From JACJVV01 sp047603135 (GTDB lineage: Archaea > Nanobdellota > Nanobdellia > Woesearchaeales > JACJVV01), in contig JBLKOW010000063.1 in NCBI GenBank assembly GCA_047603135.1, forward strand, positions 1 through 6,107: 6,107 nt of DNA, given 5' to 3'. The position numbers and the translations under genes are program-made. How positions within the stretch are numbered: the first letter of the stretch is position 1; each line of letters begins with the position of its first letter. The notes beneath the pieces were generated by a model that made no database searches, was not told where the DNA came from, and worked only from the letters and a program-made list of their open reading frames with translations. Below are positions 1 to 5,364 of the stretch, one piece after another.

Positions 1-40
1 TATAAATTGTAAATTATGTAACTATTTTGTCTTTGGCTAT

Positions 41-87
41 TTAGTAAACGACTATTTTCATTACAAAATATTTATGTTGTTTACTAA
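41..87. repeat. Long imperfect hairpin in the upstream gap
   Basis: Arms TTAGTAAACGAC (41-52) and GTTGTTTACTAA (76-87) pair over 12 positions with one G-T wobble. Inside them TATTTT (53-58) and AAAATA (65-70) pair over a six-base loop, leaving a five-base bulge at 71-75. The pairing is seen directly. The role is unknown: it could end a transcript entering from the left, be an operator for the downstream gene, or be a small repeat. Its TTAGTA/TACTAA core recurs at 5283-5325. Apart from this and the promoter at 155-162, I see nothing else in 1-184. Confidence 0.5.
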
Positions 88-154
88 TTGTTTATTGTTA
101 GATAATATAATGTACCTAAAAATAAAGAAAACTCACACATTTTATTCAAAAATA

Positions 155-162
155 TTTATATA
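155..162 (+). promoter_or_regulatory. TATA box of the four-helix membrane protein
   Basis: TTTATATA is centred 26.5 bases before the ATG at 185. With the usual archaeal spacing, transcription would begin at or next to the start codon. No Shine-Dalgarno lies before that ATG (the sequence is acaatacaccc), which fits a leaderless message. Confidence 0.55.
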
Positions 163-184
163 TACTATCTATCACAATACACCC

Positions 185-553
185 ATGAAGCAAAAAAAAG
201 AACAAATAGTAAAGCGATTTAAAATCGTAATGCCTATTTTTCTTATTCTCAGCATATTTGTATTTTTCTTTGTTGATACAGTAATTGGAACAGTACTTCT
301 AGTCCCATCAATTCTTCTCTTGTTAATAGGTGGCATATTCTATGCAAAAGATAAAGAACTCAACACTTTTGATAAAATAAACTTACGAACCAATCTTATA
401 CTAGGGAGTATACTAGTTTTTGTAGGCATAGGATGGATTAGCAGTTCATTACTATTTAACCAAAACATAAGTACAACAGACCTCCTACTAGGACTTTTAC
501 AAATAGGACTTGGAATTTATTTGATAAGTACAGAACTAAAAAATAAAAAATAA
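185..553 (+). CDS. Small four-helix membrane protein, function unknown
   Basis: A 122-residue protein that I do not recognise. It has a basic N-terminus (MKQKKEQIVKRFK) and then four hydrophobic stretches at about residues 14-30, 34-53, 70-91 and 98-114, with a short charged loop at 54-69 (AKDKELNTFDK) and a lysine-rich tail. The helices come as two pairs, so an internal duplication is possible. No catalytic or binding motif is visible. The frame is open back to the window edge, with ATG codons at 74 and 110, but the residues before 185 are an F/Y/N-rich mixture typical of translated AT-rich spacer. The TATA box at 155-162 supports the start at 185. The gene is convergent with metK, 5 bases away. 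It is probably an integral membrane protein; by the positive-inside rule the basic N-terminus and tail would both face the cytoplasm. Confidence 0.7.
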   Translation: MKQKKEQIVKRFKIVMPIFLILSIFVFFFVDTVIGTVLLVPSILLLLIGGIFYAKDKELNTFDKINLRTNLILGSILVFVGIGWISSSLLFNQNISTTDLLLGLLQIGLGIYLISTELKNKK

Positions 554-555
554 AA
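538..555 (-). terminator. Oligo-T terminator of metK
   Basis: Just after the metK stop codon, the minus strand reads TTTT, A, TTTTTT, A, TTTTTT. Archaeal RNA polymerase terminates at such oligo-T tracts without needing a hairpin. The same bases are the Lys-Asn-Lys-Lys codons and stop of the convergent membrane-protein gene. Confidence 0.6.
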
Positions 556-558
556 CAC

Positions 559-1704
559 TTAAAGCTCTTTCTTCAACACATCAACCTTATCAGTTTTTTC
601 CCACGGAAAATCCGGGTTACCAAAGTGACCATTTTGAGCAGTTTTTCTATAGATTGGTTTTCTAAGGTCTAGCTCTTTAATGATATCTGCAGGTTTTGTT
701 GGGAAGTGTTTACGCACTAACTCAGAAATTTTTTCTGTAGGTATTTTTTCTGTTCCAAAACAGTCAACATAAATACTGACTGGCTCAGCAACACCAATAG
801 CATACGCAAGTTGTACTTCACATTCATCAGCAAGCTTCGCAGCAACAATATTTTTTGCAATATAGCGCGCAGCATATGCAGCTGACCTATCAACTTTTGA
901 AGGATCTTTTCCAGAAAATGCACCGCCACCATGACGACCGCGCCCACCATACGTATCAACGATAATCTTTCTGCCAGTAAGACCAGCGTCTGCAAATGGA
1001 CCGCCTCTTACAAAAATACCCGTTGGATTAACGTGAAAGATTGTTGCATCATCAATATAATCACCACAAATTGGTTTAATTACTTTTTCAATAATATCTT
1101 TCTTAATAGTTGCATGTTCTATTCCTTCATCATGCTGATTACTAATAACAACAGTATGAACACGTTTTGGTTTACCATCAACATATTCAACAGTTACTTG
1201 ACTTTTTCCATCAGGACCAAGATACGGAATTTCTTTAGAAATCATAACCTCGCGAAGCTGATTTGTTAATTTATGTGCAAGTAAAATGGGAAGTGGCATA
1301 CACTCAGGCGTTTCATTAACCGCATAGCCAAACATCATTCCTTGATCTCCCGCGCCTTGCTCATGTGTATCATCATTTACCCCTTGCGCTATGTCTGGTG
1401 ATTGCTCTTCAATGTGCGAGAGTACTGCGCAGGTTTCCCATTCAATTCCATGAGAATTTTTAGTATAGCCAATATACTTGAGTGTTTGCCGTGCAATTTT
1501 TGGGAAATCAACATATGCTTCAGTAGTTAATTCTCCTGCAAGAAGTACCATTCCTGTTTTGGTAACCGTCTCAACTGCAACACGCGACTTAGGATCGTGT
1601 GCTAGACATGCATCAAGCACTGCGTCACTCACCATGTCACAAATTTTATCAGGATGACCACACGTTACTGATTCTGATGTAAATAAAACTGTTCCTTTTT
1701 TCAT
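559..1704 (-). CDS. metK: S-adenosylmethionine synthetase, bacterial-type MetK
   Basis: Makes S-adenosylmethionine from methionine and ATP, releasing phosphate and pyrophosphate; it is cytoplasmic. The 381 residues match the family's usual 380-400 and keep its landmarks: FTSESVTCGHPDK at 8-20 with the catalytic His17 and Asp19, ETVTKTGMV at 45-53, the ATP motif GAGDQG at 117-122, GGPFADAGLTGRK at 234-246, and the phosphate loop RHGGGAFSGKDPSKVDRSA at 257-275. It ends in the typical HFGNPDFPWEKTD. An upstream in-frame ATG at 1806 is rejected because the extension is not conserved and a strong GTGGAGGG lies five bases before the chosen ATG. This is the bacterial/eukaryotic family, unrelated in sequence to the usual archaeal MAT. 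The residue before GHPDK is Cys15 rather than the frequent Glu. The gene stands alone, divergent from the kinase-like gene. Confidence 0.96.
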   Translation of the reverse strand: MKKGTVLFTSESVTCGHPDKICDMVSDAVLDACLAHDPKSRVAVETVTKTGMVLLAGELTTEAYVDFPKIARQTLKYIGYTKNSHGIEWETCAVLSHIEEQSPDIAQGVNDDTHEQGAGDQGMMFGYAVNETPECMPLPILLAHKLTNQLREVMISKEIPYLGPDGKSQVTVEYVDGKPKRVHTVVISNQHDEGIEHATIKKDIIEKVIKPICGDYIDDATIFHVNPTGIFVRGGPFADAGLTGRKIIVDTYGGRGRHGGGAFSGKDPSKVDRSAAYAARYIAKNIVAAKLADECEVQLAYAIGVAEPVSIYVDCFGTEKIPTEKISELVRKHFPTKPADIIKELDLRKPIYRKTAQNGHFGNPDFPWEKTDKVDVLKKEL

Positions 1705-1709
1705 AATAT

Positions 1710-1717
1710 CCCTCCAC
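1710..1717 (-). promoter_or_regulatory. Shine-Dalgarno of metK
   Basis: GTGGAGGG on the minus strand, five bases before the ATG at 1704. This strong site fixes the metK start at 1704 rather than at the upstream in-frame ATG at 1806. Confidence 0.85.
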
Positions 1718-1737
1718 AGATGATGCAAAGCCAATTG

Positions 1738-1745
1738 TTTAAAAA
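1738..1745 (-). promoter_or_regulatory. Alternative weak TATA box of metK
   Basis: TTTTTAAA on the minus strand predicts a start near 1715 and an 11-base leader just holding the Shine-Dalgarno. The regulator gene at 4123 has a similar arrangement. It is a weaker TATA match than 1815-1822, so which one drives metK is open. Confidence 0.3.
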
Positions 1746-1769
1746 TACTCTTGCATGAAATATTCAGAT

Positions 1770-1781
1770 AAGAATATTCTT
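1770..1781. repeat. Perfect 12-base palindrome upstream of metK
   Basis: AAGAATATTCTT is its own reverse complement. A further ATATTC sits at 1760-1765 and GAATACT at 1782-1788. It lies between the palindromic TATA box and the metK start. A binding site for a dimeric regulator of metK is possible, but AT-rich DNA makes such palindromes common. Confidence 0.35.
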
Positions 1782-1786
1782 GAATA

Positions 1787-1800
1787 CTACTTACAAGTAG
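1787..1800. repeat. 14-base inverted repeat over the predicted metK start site
   Basis: CTACTT and AAGTAG flank two central bases. If metK uses the TATA box at 1815-1822, its transcript would start near 1792, inside this repeat. An operator over the start site would then allow repression. As RNA the two-base loop is too tight, so a DNA-binding site is the likelier reading. Confidence 0.35.
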
Positions 1801-1813
1801 TTCCATGAGAAAT

Positions 1814-1823
1814 CTTTATAAAG
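1814..1823. promoter_or_regulatory. Palindromic TATA box between metK and the kinase-like gene
   Basis: CTTTATAAAG reads the same on both strands, so it could place TBP for either divergent gene. On the plus strand it follows the purine-rich GAGAAAT, a plausible TFB recognition element, and predicts a start within a few bases of the ATG at 1849, which has no Shine-Dalgarno. On the minus strand the upstream bases (TATGCC) are a poorer match, and the predicted leader is about 90 bases. Confidence 0.5.
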
Positions 1824-1848
1824 GCATAGACATAATCATCTTTTTAGT

Positions 1849-3207
1849 ATGCTCGGGCCTAGTTTACACACCATAGATGACATTCTAAACAATAAAAAAT
1901 TAGTTATTACTGTGTCCGGCCCATCTGCAGTAGGAAAAAGTTCTTTTGTGAATACTCTTAATCGTTATTTATTACGTGAAGGTATGCAGGCAACGCAACC
2001 ACGAAGAGTGACTACCCGGCCACAACGAGAAGTAGATGAAGGGAGCGACTATAAATTTGTTGACCAAGATGATTTTCACCGAATGGTTCATGAAGATACT
2101 ATTGTAGCACAATACAGGCATTTGGGAGAATTGTATGGTTTTACACGCGACTCATTTGCCGATGCAGGACAGTTCGCTATTTTTTCTGTAGGTGAGATGC
2201 AAGGAATTGAAAGCCTTGCAGAAATACAGCAAGATATGGGTTTTACATTAGTTCCTATTCTTTTGACTGCTGAAAAGAGCGTACTGCAACAACGATTAGC
2301 AAACCGAATTGAAGGCATACTAGCTGGACAAGATGATACAATAAATCCGGAAGAGCGAACGCGCGTACATGAAAAACTACTTGCAAAAATTAAAGGACTT
2401 GATGGACAGCTAAGAACACTTGAAAGAATGACAGAGGATGCACAATATGCACGACCAGGACAATCACACATGCGATATGTTTTTAACAATTCTGGAATGC
2501 TTAGTGATTCAGAACAACAAGTATTCTTGAACCATTTAGCAAGACGAACTATGGAGACACTTGCATTTGAAGTACAGAATGAAACGTTATACGAACCAGT
2601 AGTTGGCCTTCATAGCACATATACATCCCATATCCTAACGGAGCTTCTTGGAAAATCACTTGATGACATTAATGGAGTACTTAGCGCGCAGCCTTCACTC
2701 TGGAGACCAGCATACATGGAACTCTTTCCAGATGAATTCTTAAGCTCCATTAACCGGCACTTTAAACATTACATTGGATCACACAAAGACCACATTATAG
2801 GAATTAGTCGAAATAGAGGAGTAATTGGAGTCTATATAAAGAGTGAAGATGATGAGCGTGATAAAATTATTTCTGCAATAAAAAAAGTACCATATACTCC
2901 GCAATTAATTGTTAACAGTGGAAGAATACATACACACTCTCCTATGTCACTTGCAAAACTAGGCAACAGTGCAAAATCTGAATTTGTTTTCTCATTTAGT
3001 CCAGGGTATGACCTGCATCTTCCAAGTAGTAACTCACCTCACGCACATACAGTTTGCTTTGAGATTATTTCAGAACCAACCCATTTTAATGGAATTACCC
3101 CACTAACTGCCCACGAGATTAATGAAGTATGGCCACTTCGAGCAGATTATACACGCGATACAGCAAGATACCTTAAACATGCTCAAGAGCAAGACGGGCT
3201 TCGATAA
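1849..3207 (+). CDS. Guanylate-kinase-like protein with unknown C-terminal domain
   Basis: A 452-residue protein, about twice the length of a guanylate kinase. Residues about 17-235 show that fold: Walker A loop GPSAVGKSS at 24-32, the GMP-binding TTRP at 55-58 with R60, Y68 in SDYKF, and GELYGFTRDSF at 93-103 (family pattern GxxYGT). EMQG at 116-119 stands where the family usually has D-x-Q-G, so the acidic residue is Glu. The lid region, about 150-200, is longer than usual and helical. A VFNNSG strand at 211-216 matches the kinase's late V/I-N-D strand. Residues about 245-452 match nothing I recognise; they hold GRIHTHSP (358-365) and LHLPSSNSPHAH (389-400), a histidine cluster loosely recalling JAMM/MPN metal sites. 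A nucleotide-binding or kinase activity is likely, but GMP as substrate is unproven. No Shine-Dalgarno is present and the message is probably leaderless. The 3' end overlaps the regulator gene by 35 bases. Confidence 0.85.
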   Translation: MLGPSLHTIDDILNNKKLVITVSGPSAVGKSSFVNTLNRYLLREGMQATQPRRVTTRPQREVDEGSDYKFVDQDDFHRMVHEDTIVAQYRHLGELYGFTRDSFADAGQFAIFSVGEMQGIESLAEIQQDMGFTLVPILLTAEKSVLQQRLANRIEGILAGQDDTINPEERTRVHEKLLAKIKGLDGQLRTLERMTEDAQYARPGQSHMRYVFNNSGMLSDSEQQVFLNHLARRTMETLAFEVQNETLYEPVVGLHSTYTSHILTELLGKSLDDINGVLSAQPSLWRPAYMELFPDEFLSSINRHFKHYIGSHKDHIIGISRNRGVIGVYIKSEDDERDKIISAIKKVPYTPQLIVNSGRIHTHSPMSLAKLGNSAKSEFVFSFSPGYDLHLPSSNSPHAHTVCFEIISEPTHFNGITPLTAHEINEVWPLRADYTRDTARYLKHAQEQDGLR

Positions 3208-4123
3208 GGTCAAGCAATATTTCTAATGATTGCATATATTTAGTTAATATAGCTACATCATTACAAGGCATCTTCCCTATATTTGCAGAAATCACTTTTG
3301 TTACAACATCTCGATTTCTCATAAATTTAATAATATTCTTTTGGTTAAATGAATAAAATAAGTCAATATATACGAGTATGCAATTTATATGCGTTCTCTC
3401 AAAAAGAGCTTTTGTTGTTTTACTTAATTCTTTTTTTGAGACTAAACAATCGCGCGCAACATATTTTATTATATCAACTACTTTATCAAGTGATGCAATA
3501 ATATGATAGAGGATTGTCGTCTTGTGAGCATCAATGTACCCATATTTATTTAATAAGCGTAAACAATAACTAATAAATTTAGTTATAGTATTATGTTTTT
3601 GATCTATAGACTCAAGAAGCATACGCTCATGAGTAAGAACCCCTTTTAACAAGTCAGAGGTTATATCTTTTATGAGAAGCATTATACGACGCAGAACAAC
3701 GTCAAATTCTTTTATTGAACTAGCAGAGAGATCTTTTATTTCACACGATTCAGGTGTTTGTCTAACAATCTCATAGCCAATTAATCGATTAACTTCCTCA
3801 TGAATTACATTTATGATATTAACTTGCGCACTTACTCGAAAATGAGGCACTGATTGCTTTGAAAAGTTTAAAATGACTTCATCAAACCCTTTACGGTAAA
3901 GTGCCCTGATTGAATGTAAAATAGATGAACGATCAAGCTCAGAAATATCTAATGTTGTTTTTGTTTCCTTATGTTTATGAGTTACAGGATATATATTTAA
4001 AGAGTTTTTCTCGTCACGAATTTCAAGCGAATCGCCTTTGTGTATTCCATGTTTTTCCATCCATGCTTTTGGCAGTGAAACAAGATACGTCGAGTTTGCG
4101 ATTTGTATAACTTTTCGTTGCAT
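3173..4123 (-). CDS. AbrB-PhoU domain regulator
   Basis: A 316-residue protein. Residues 1-47 form an AbrB/MazE-type swapped-hairpin DNA-binding domain (VSLPKAWMEKHGIHKGDSLEI at about 15-35). After a linker, about 130-310 form a helical PhoU-like region. Acidic patterns such as SLDKVVDIIKYVA (211-223) resemble the E/D-xxx-D metal clusters of PhoU helices. Such AbrB-PhoU fusions are known in archaea and are thought to link phosphate or metal sensing to transcription; the actual signal here is unknown. No pst transport genes are in this window. The start is set by AAGGTG five bases upstream. The C-terminal codons overlap the kinase-like gene on the opposite strand by 35 bases. It is divergent from the small acidic gene pair, so it may control that pair and itself; this is inference. 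Confidence 0.85.
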   Translation of the reverse strand: MQRKVIQIANSTYLVSLPKAWMEKHGIHKGDSLEIRDEKNSLNIYPVTHKHKETKTTLDISELDRSSILHSIRALYRKGFDEVILNFSKQSVPHFRVSAQVNIINVIHEEVNRLIGYEIVRQTPESCEIKDLSASSIKEFDVVLRRIMLLIKDITSDLLKGVLTHERMLLESIDQKHNTITKFISYCLRLLNKYGYIDAHKTTILYHIIASLDKVVDIIKYVARDCLVSKKELSKTTKALFERTHINCILVYIDLFYSFNQKNIIKFMRNRDVVTKVISANIGKMPCNDVAILTKYMQSLEILLDLIEARLALEHV

Positions 4124-4128
4124 ATATA

Positions 4129-4134
4129 CACCTT
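4129..4134 (-). promoter_or_regulatory. Shine-Dalgarno of the AbrB-PhoU gene
   Basis: AAGGTG on the minus strand, five bases before the ATG at 4123. The spacing is the same as for metK and the 56-residue gene. Confidence 0.7.
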
Positions 4135-4137
4135 AAA

Positions 4138-4153
4138 CCTTATAATTTAAAGG
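4138..4153. repeat. Inverted repeat at the regulator promoter, possible operator
   Basis: CCTTATAATTTAAAGG has matching CCTT/AAGG ends and an AATT centre (two of the eight base pairs fail). CCTTATA (4138-4144) is also mirrored by TATAAGG at 4194-4200, the pair enclosing both candidate TATA boxes. The site lies around the predicted transcription start of the regulator gene, which would suit self-repression. AT-richness weakens the case. Confidence 0.3.
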
Positions 4154-4155
4154 AA

Positions 4156-4163
4156 TTTATATA
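4156..4163 (-). promoter_or_regulatory. TATA box of the AbrB-PhoU gene
   Basis: TATATAAA on the minus strand after an A-rich stretch that could serve as the TFB element. The predicted start is near 4133, giving a leader of about 10 bases with the Shine-Dalgarno at its very end. A second candidate, TTATAAAA at 4175-4182, would give a leader of about 29 bases. Confidence 0.45.
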
Positions 4164-4184
4164 ATTTTTTATATTTTTATAATC

Positions 4185-4192
4185 TTTATAAA
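4185..4192 (+). promoter_or_regulatory. TATA box of the small acidic gene pair
   Basis: TTTATAAA predicts a transcript starting near 4215, with a leader of about 34 bases holding the GAGGTGG site. This supports the small genes being expressed. Confidence 0.5.
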
Positions 4193-4237
4193 ATATAAGG
4201 ATTAGATATATAACTAAACTGAGATTAGTTCGCTCAC

Positions 4238-4244
4238 GAGGTGG
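4238..4244 (+). promoter_or_regulatory. Strong Shine-Dalgarno of the 56-residue protein
   Basis: GAGGTGG has a near-perfect match to the 3' end of archaeal 16S rRNA and sits about five bases before the ATG at 4249. It is the main evidence that this short frame is a gene and that translation begins here. Confidence 0.8.
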
Positions 4245-4248
4245 GACA

Positions 4249-4419
4249 ATGCAAAGAGGATTACGTCCAGTAACATTATTTCCAGATGAACAAGTTGATG
4301 ATATTGAAACATATCTTAACGAACAGTTCGTTAATGAAGAGCTTGAAGATGGCAACATGACGCCTGAAGAAGCAGGTTTTATTAGCGGATGGAAAGAAGC
4401 ATTTGGAAGGGATGACTAA
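4249..4419 (+). CDS. Small acidic protein, 56 residues
   Basis: I do not recognise a family. The protein starts MQRGLRPVTLFPDEQVDDIE, is strongly acidic overall, and should be largely helical (about 13-31 and 39-52). Its second half, MTPEEAGFISGWKEAFG (37-53), has the look of a short helix-turn-helix or hairpin used in protein contacts. There are no cysteines and no signal peptide, so it is probably cytoplasmic. The GAGGTGG site and the TATA box at 4185 support translation. The TAA is followed at once by an ATG in the same frame, so the next protein is probably made by termination and restart. It is divergent from the AbrB-PhoU regulator and could be a partner or target of it. A role is not assigned. 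Confidence 0.75.
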   Translation: MQRGLRPVTLFPDEQVDDIETYLNEQFVNEELEDGNMTPEEAGFISGWKEAFGRDD

Positions 4420-4524
4420 ATGTTATATGAGGATAACGAAGGCAATTTATTGCTTGATGAGGAAGTAAAAGAGCTTTCTCCACGAGACCAACAGAGACGA
4501 GGAATTCGTCTTGTAGCTATTTAG
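4420..4524 (+). CDS. Very small protein, 34 residues, coupled to the gene before it
   Basis: The frame opens directly after the preceding TAA and reads MLYEDNEGNLLLDEEVKELS and then PRDQQRRGIRLVAI: an acidic first half and a basic tail. A GGAAGGGATGA stretch at 4405-4415 lies in the right place for a Shine-Dalgarno, inside the preceding gene. Stop and start abut, which is typical of coupled translation. An alternative is that both frames were once one protein of about 90 residues split by a stop codon. The last eight bases overlap the 3' end of the convergent methyltransferase gene. I do not recognise the family, and the call rests on context and codon pattern. Confidence 0.5.
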   Translation: MLYEDNEGNLLLDEEVKELSPRDQQRRGIRLVAI

Positions 4525-5245
4525 TACCATATACCACTTCTATCTTAATGTTTCTATCCACCATACCATTATGAGCCATTCTCTCAAGGTATTTTTTGCA
4601 TGCATTAAGAAATGATTTTTGTTTTCCTTTCGGAACAAGATTCCAGTAAGCCATGGATTGTATTCGAGTTAATGCGCGATCAACTGTGAATTCTTCAACA
4701 CCATGAAATGTTTTTTTATGTACATTAGTAAACCCATGTTCCTTTAATATTTTTGAAGGATTGTACTTCTCTTTTTGAAATTTGAAGTCAGGTGGAAGAA
4801 TTGTTTTGAGTTGCCTTAGAAATTCTTCACGAAAACCACCCTCACTGTATTTATTAATAGCTATGAACAGTCCTCCTTTTGTAAGAACACGTTTTATTTC
4901 AGCGATTGATTCTTCATCATAAAACCAATGAAATGCACTAAATGCAGTTACTGCATCAAACATTTCCTTTTCATAAGGCATTGTATGAGCAGGAGCAACC
5001 ACATATGAAATTGCATCATCGTAGTTTTGAGCAAACTCAATCATGCCCTCATCTTTATCACAACCATATACTACGTCAAATAATGTGTCAATTTGACGCG
5101 TACTAATTCCTGTACCGCAACCAACGTCAAGAACGCGTGAAGAGCGAGGAACGAGCGAGCCAATTAAGTGGATTACCTCTTCTGGAAACCCATGACGAGC
5201 TTTTTCATACGCTTCACGAACGTTACCATAATTATTGTGTTCCAT
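4517..5245 (-). CDS. SAM-dependent methyltransferase, class I
   Basis: A 242-residue cytoplasmic enzyme of the Methyltransf_11 type, transferring a methyl group from SAM to an unidentified substrate. Motif I VLDVGCGTG is at 38-46. Asp63 in YGCDKD is the expected acidic residue that holds the SAM ribose. FDAVTAFSAFHWF at 96-108 is motif IV-like and carries the AFHWF signature of the UbiE/trans-aconitate-like subgroup. KRVLTKGGLFIAI at 118-130 is the post-motif strand. The C-terminal third (about 140-242), which usually sets the substrate, shows no diagnostic pattern. The start at 5245 lies 26.5 bases after a TATA box, with no Shine-Dalgarno, so the message is probably leaderless. MetK in this window supplies its cofactor in principle, but the genes are apart and have separate promoters. 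Confidence 0.9.
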   Translation of the reverse strand: MEHNNYGNVREAYEKARHGFPEEVIHLIGSLVPRSSRVLDVGCGTGISTRQIDTLFDVVYGCDKDEGMIEFAQNYDDAISYVVAPAHTMPYEKEMFDAVTAFSAFHWFYDEESIAEIKRVLTKGGLFIAINKYSEGGFREEFLRQLKTILPPDFKFQKEKYNPSKILKEHGFTNVHKKTFHGVEEFTVDRALTRIQSMAYWNLVPKGKQKSFLNACKKYLERMAHNGMVDRNIKIEVVYGTK

Positions 5246-5267
5246 GAAGGTTTGATATTGTTTACAT

Positions 5268-5275
5268 CTATAAAA
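5268..5275 (-). promoter_or_regulatory. TATA box of the methyltransferase
   Basis: TTTTATAG on the minus strand is centred 26.5 bases before the ATG at 5245. This predicts a leaderless transcript, in keeping with the absence of a Shine-Dalgarno (the upstream bases are caaaccttc). Confidence 0.5.
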
Positions 5276-5282
5276 TTATTGG

Positions 5283-5325
5283 TTTTTAGTATGTATTTTT
5301 AATTCTGTACAGAGTTTACTAAAAA
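5283..5325. repeat. Inverted repeat sharing its core with the one at 41-87
   Basis: TTTTTAGTA (5283-5291) and TACTAAAAA (5317-5325) are perfect reverse complements over nine bases with a 25-base spacer. The spacer contains TATTTT and ends in GAGTT, so GTTTACTAA (5314-5322) is identical to 79-87. It sits eight bases upstream of the methyltransferase TATA box, a position suited to an activator or chromatin-protein site. The function is unknown. Confidence 0.4.
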
Positions 5326-5364
5326 GATTAAGCATACTTATAGCATTAGCGTTCGGCAAATTGC

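Noticed and set aside
717..995. Minus-strand open frame of 92 codons inside metK
   Set aside because: It lies in another frame of the well-conserved metK and has no ribosome site or family resemblance.
931..1269. Plus-strand open frame of 112 codons antisense to metK
   Set aside because: It is N/T/I-rich low-complexity translation of the opposite strand of a conserved gene, so a shadow.
1705..1795. SAM riboswitch in the metK leader
   Set aside because: No paired helices with conserved SAM-riboswitch cores are visible. Only short AT-rich palindromes are present, and SAM riboswitches are not expected in archaea.
1705..1806. 34-residue N-terminal extension of MetK from the ATG at 1806
   Set aside because: The family starts at the MKKGTVLFTSES segment, and a strong Shine-Dalgarno lies immediately before that ATG.
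1841..1851. TTTTTAGTATG at the start of the kinase-like gene, identical to 5283-5293
   Set aside because: There is no matching TACTAAAAA arm nearby and it includes a start codon. An 11-base match in AT-rich DNA may be chance.
2088..2489. Minus-strand open frame of 133 codons
   Set aside because: It is antisense to the guanylate-kinase-like domain, Ser/Cys-rich, with no motif or ribosome site.
3925..4110. Plus-strand open frame of 61 codons
   Set aside because: It is antisense to the AbrB domain of the regulator and is a shadow.
4140..4358. Minus-strand open frame of 72 codons
   Set aside because: It runs antisense through the GAGGTGG-led small gene and the AT-rich promoter region, giving a Ser-rich start and an I/K/N-rich end.
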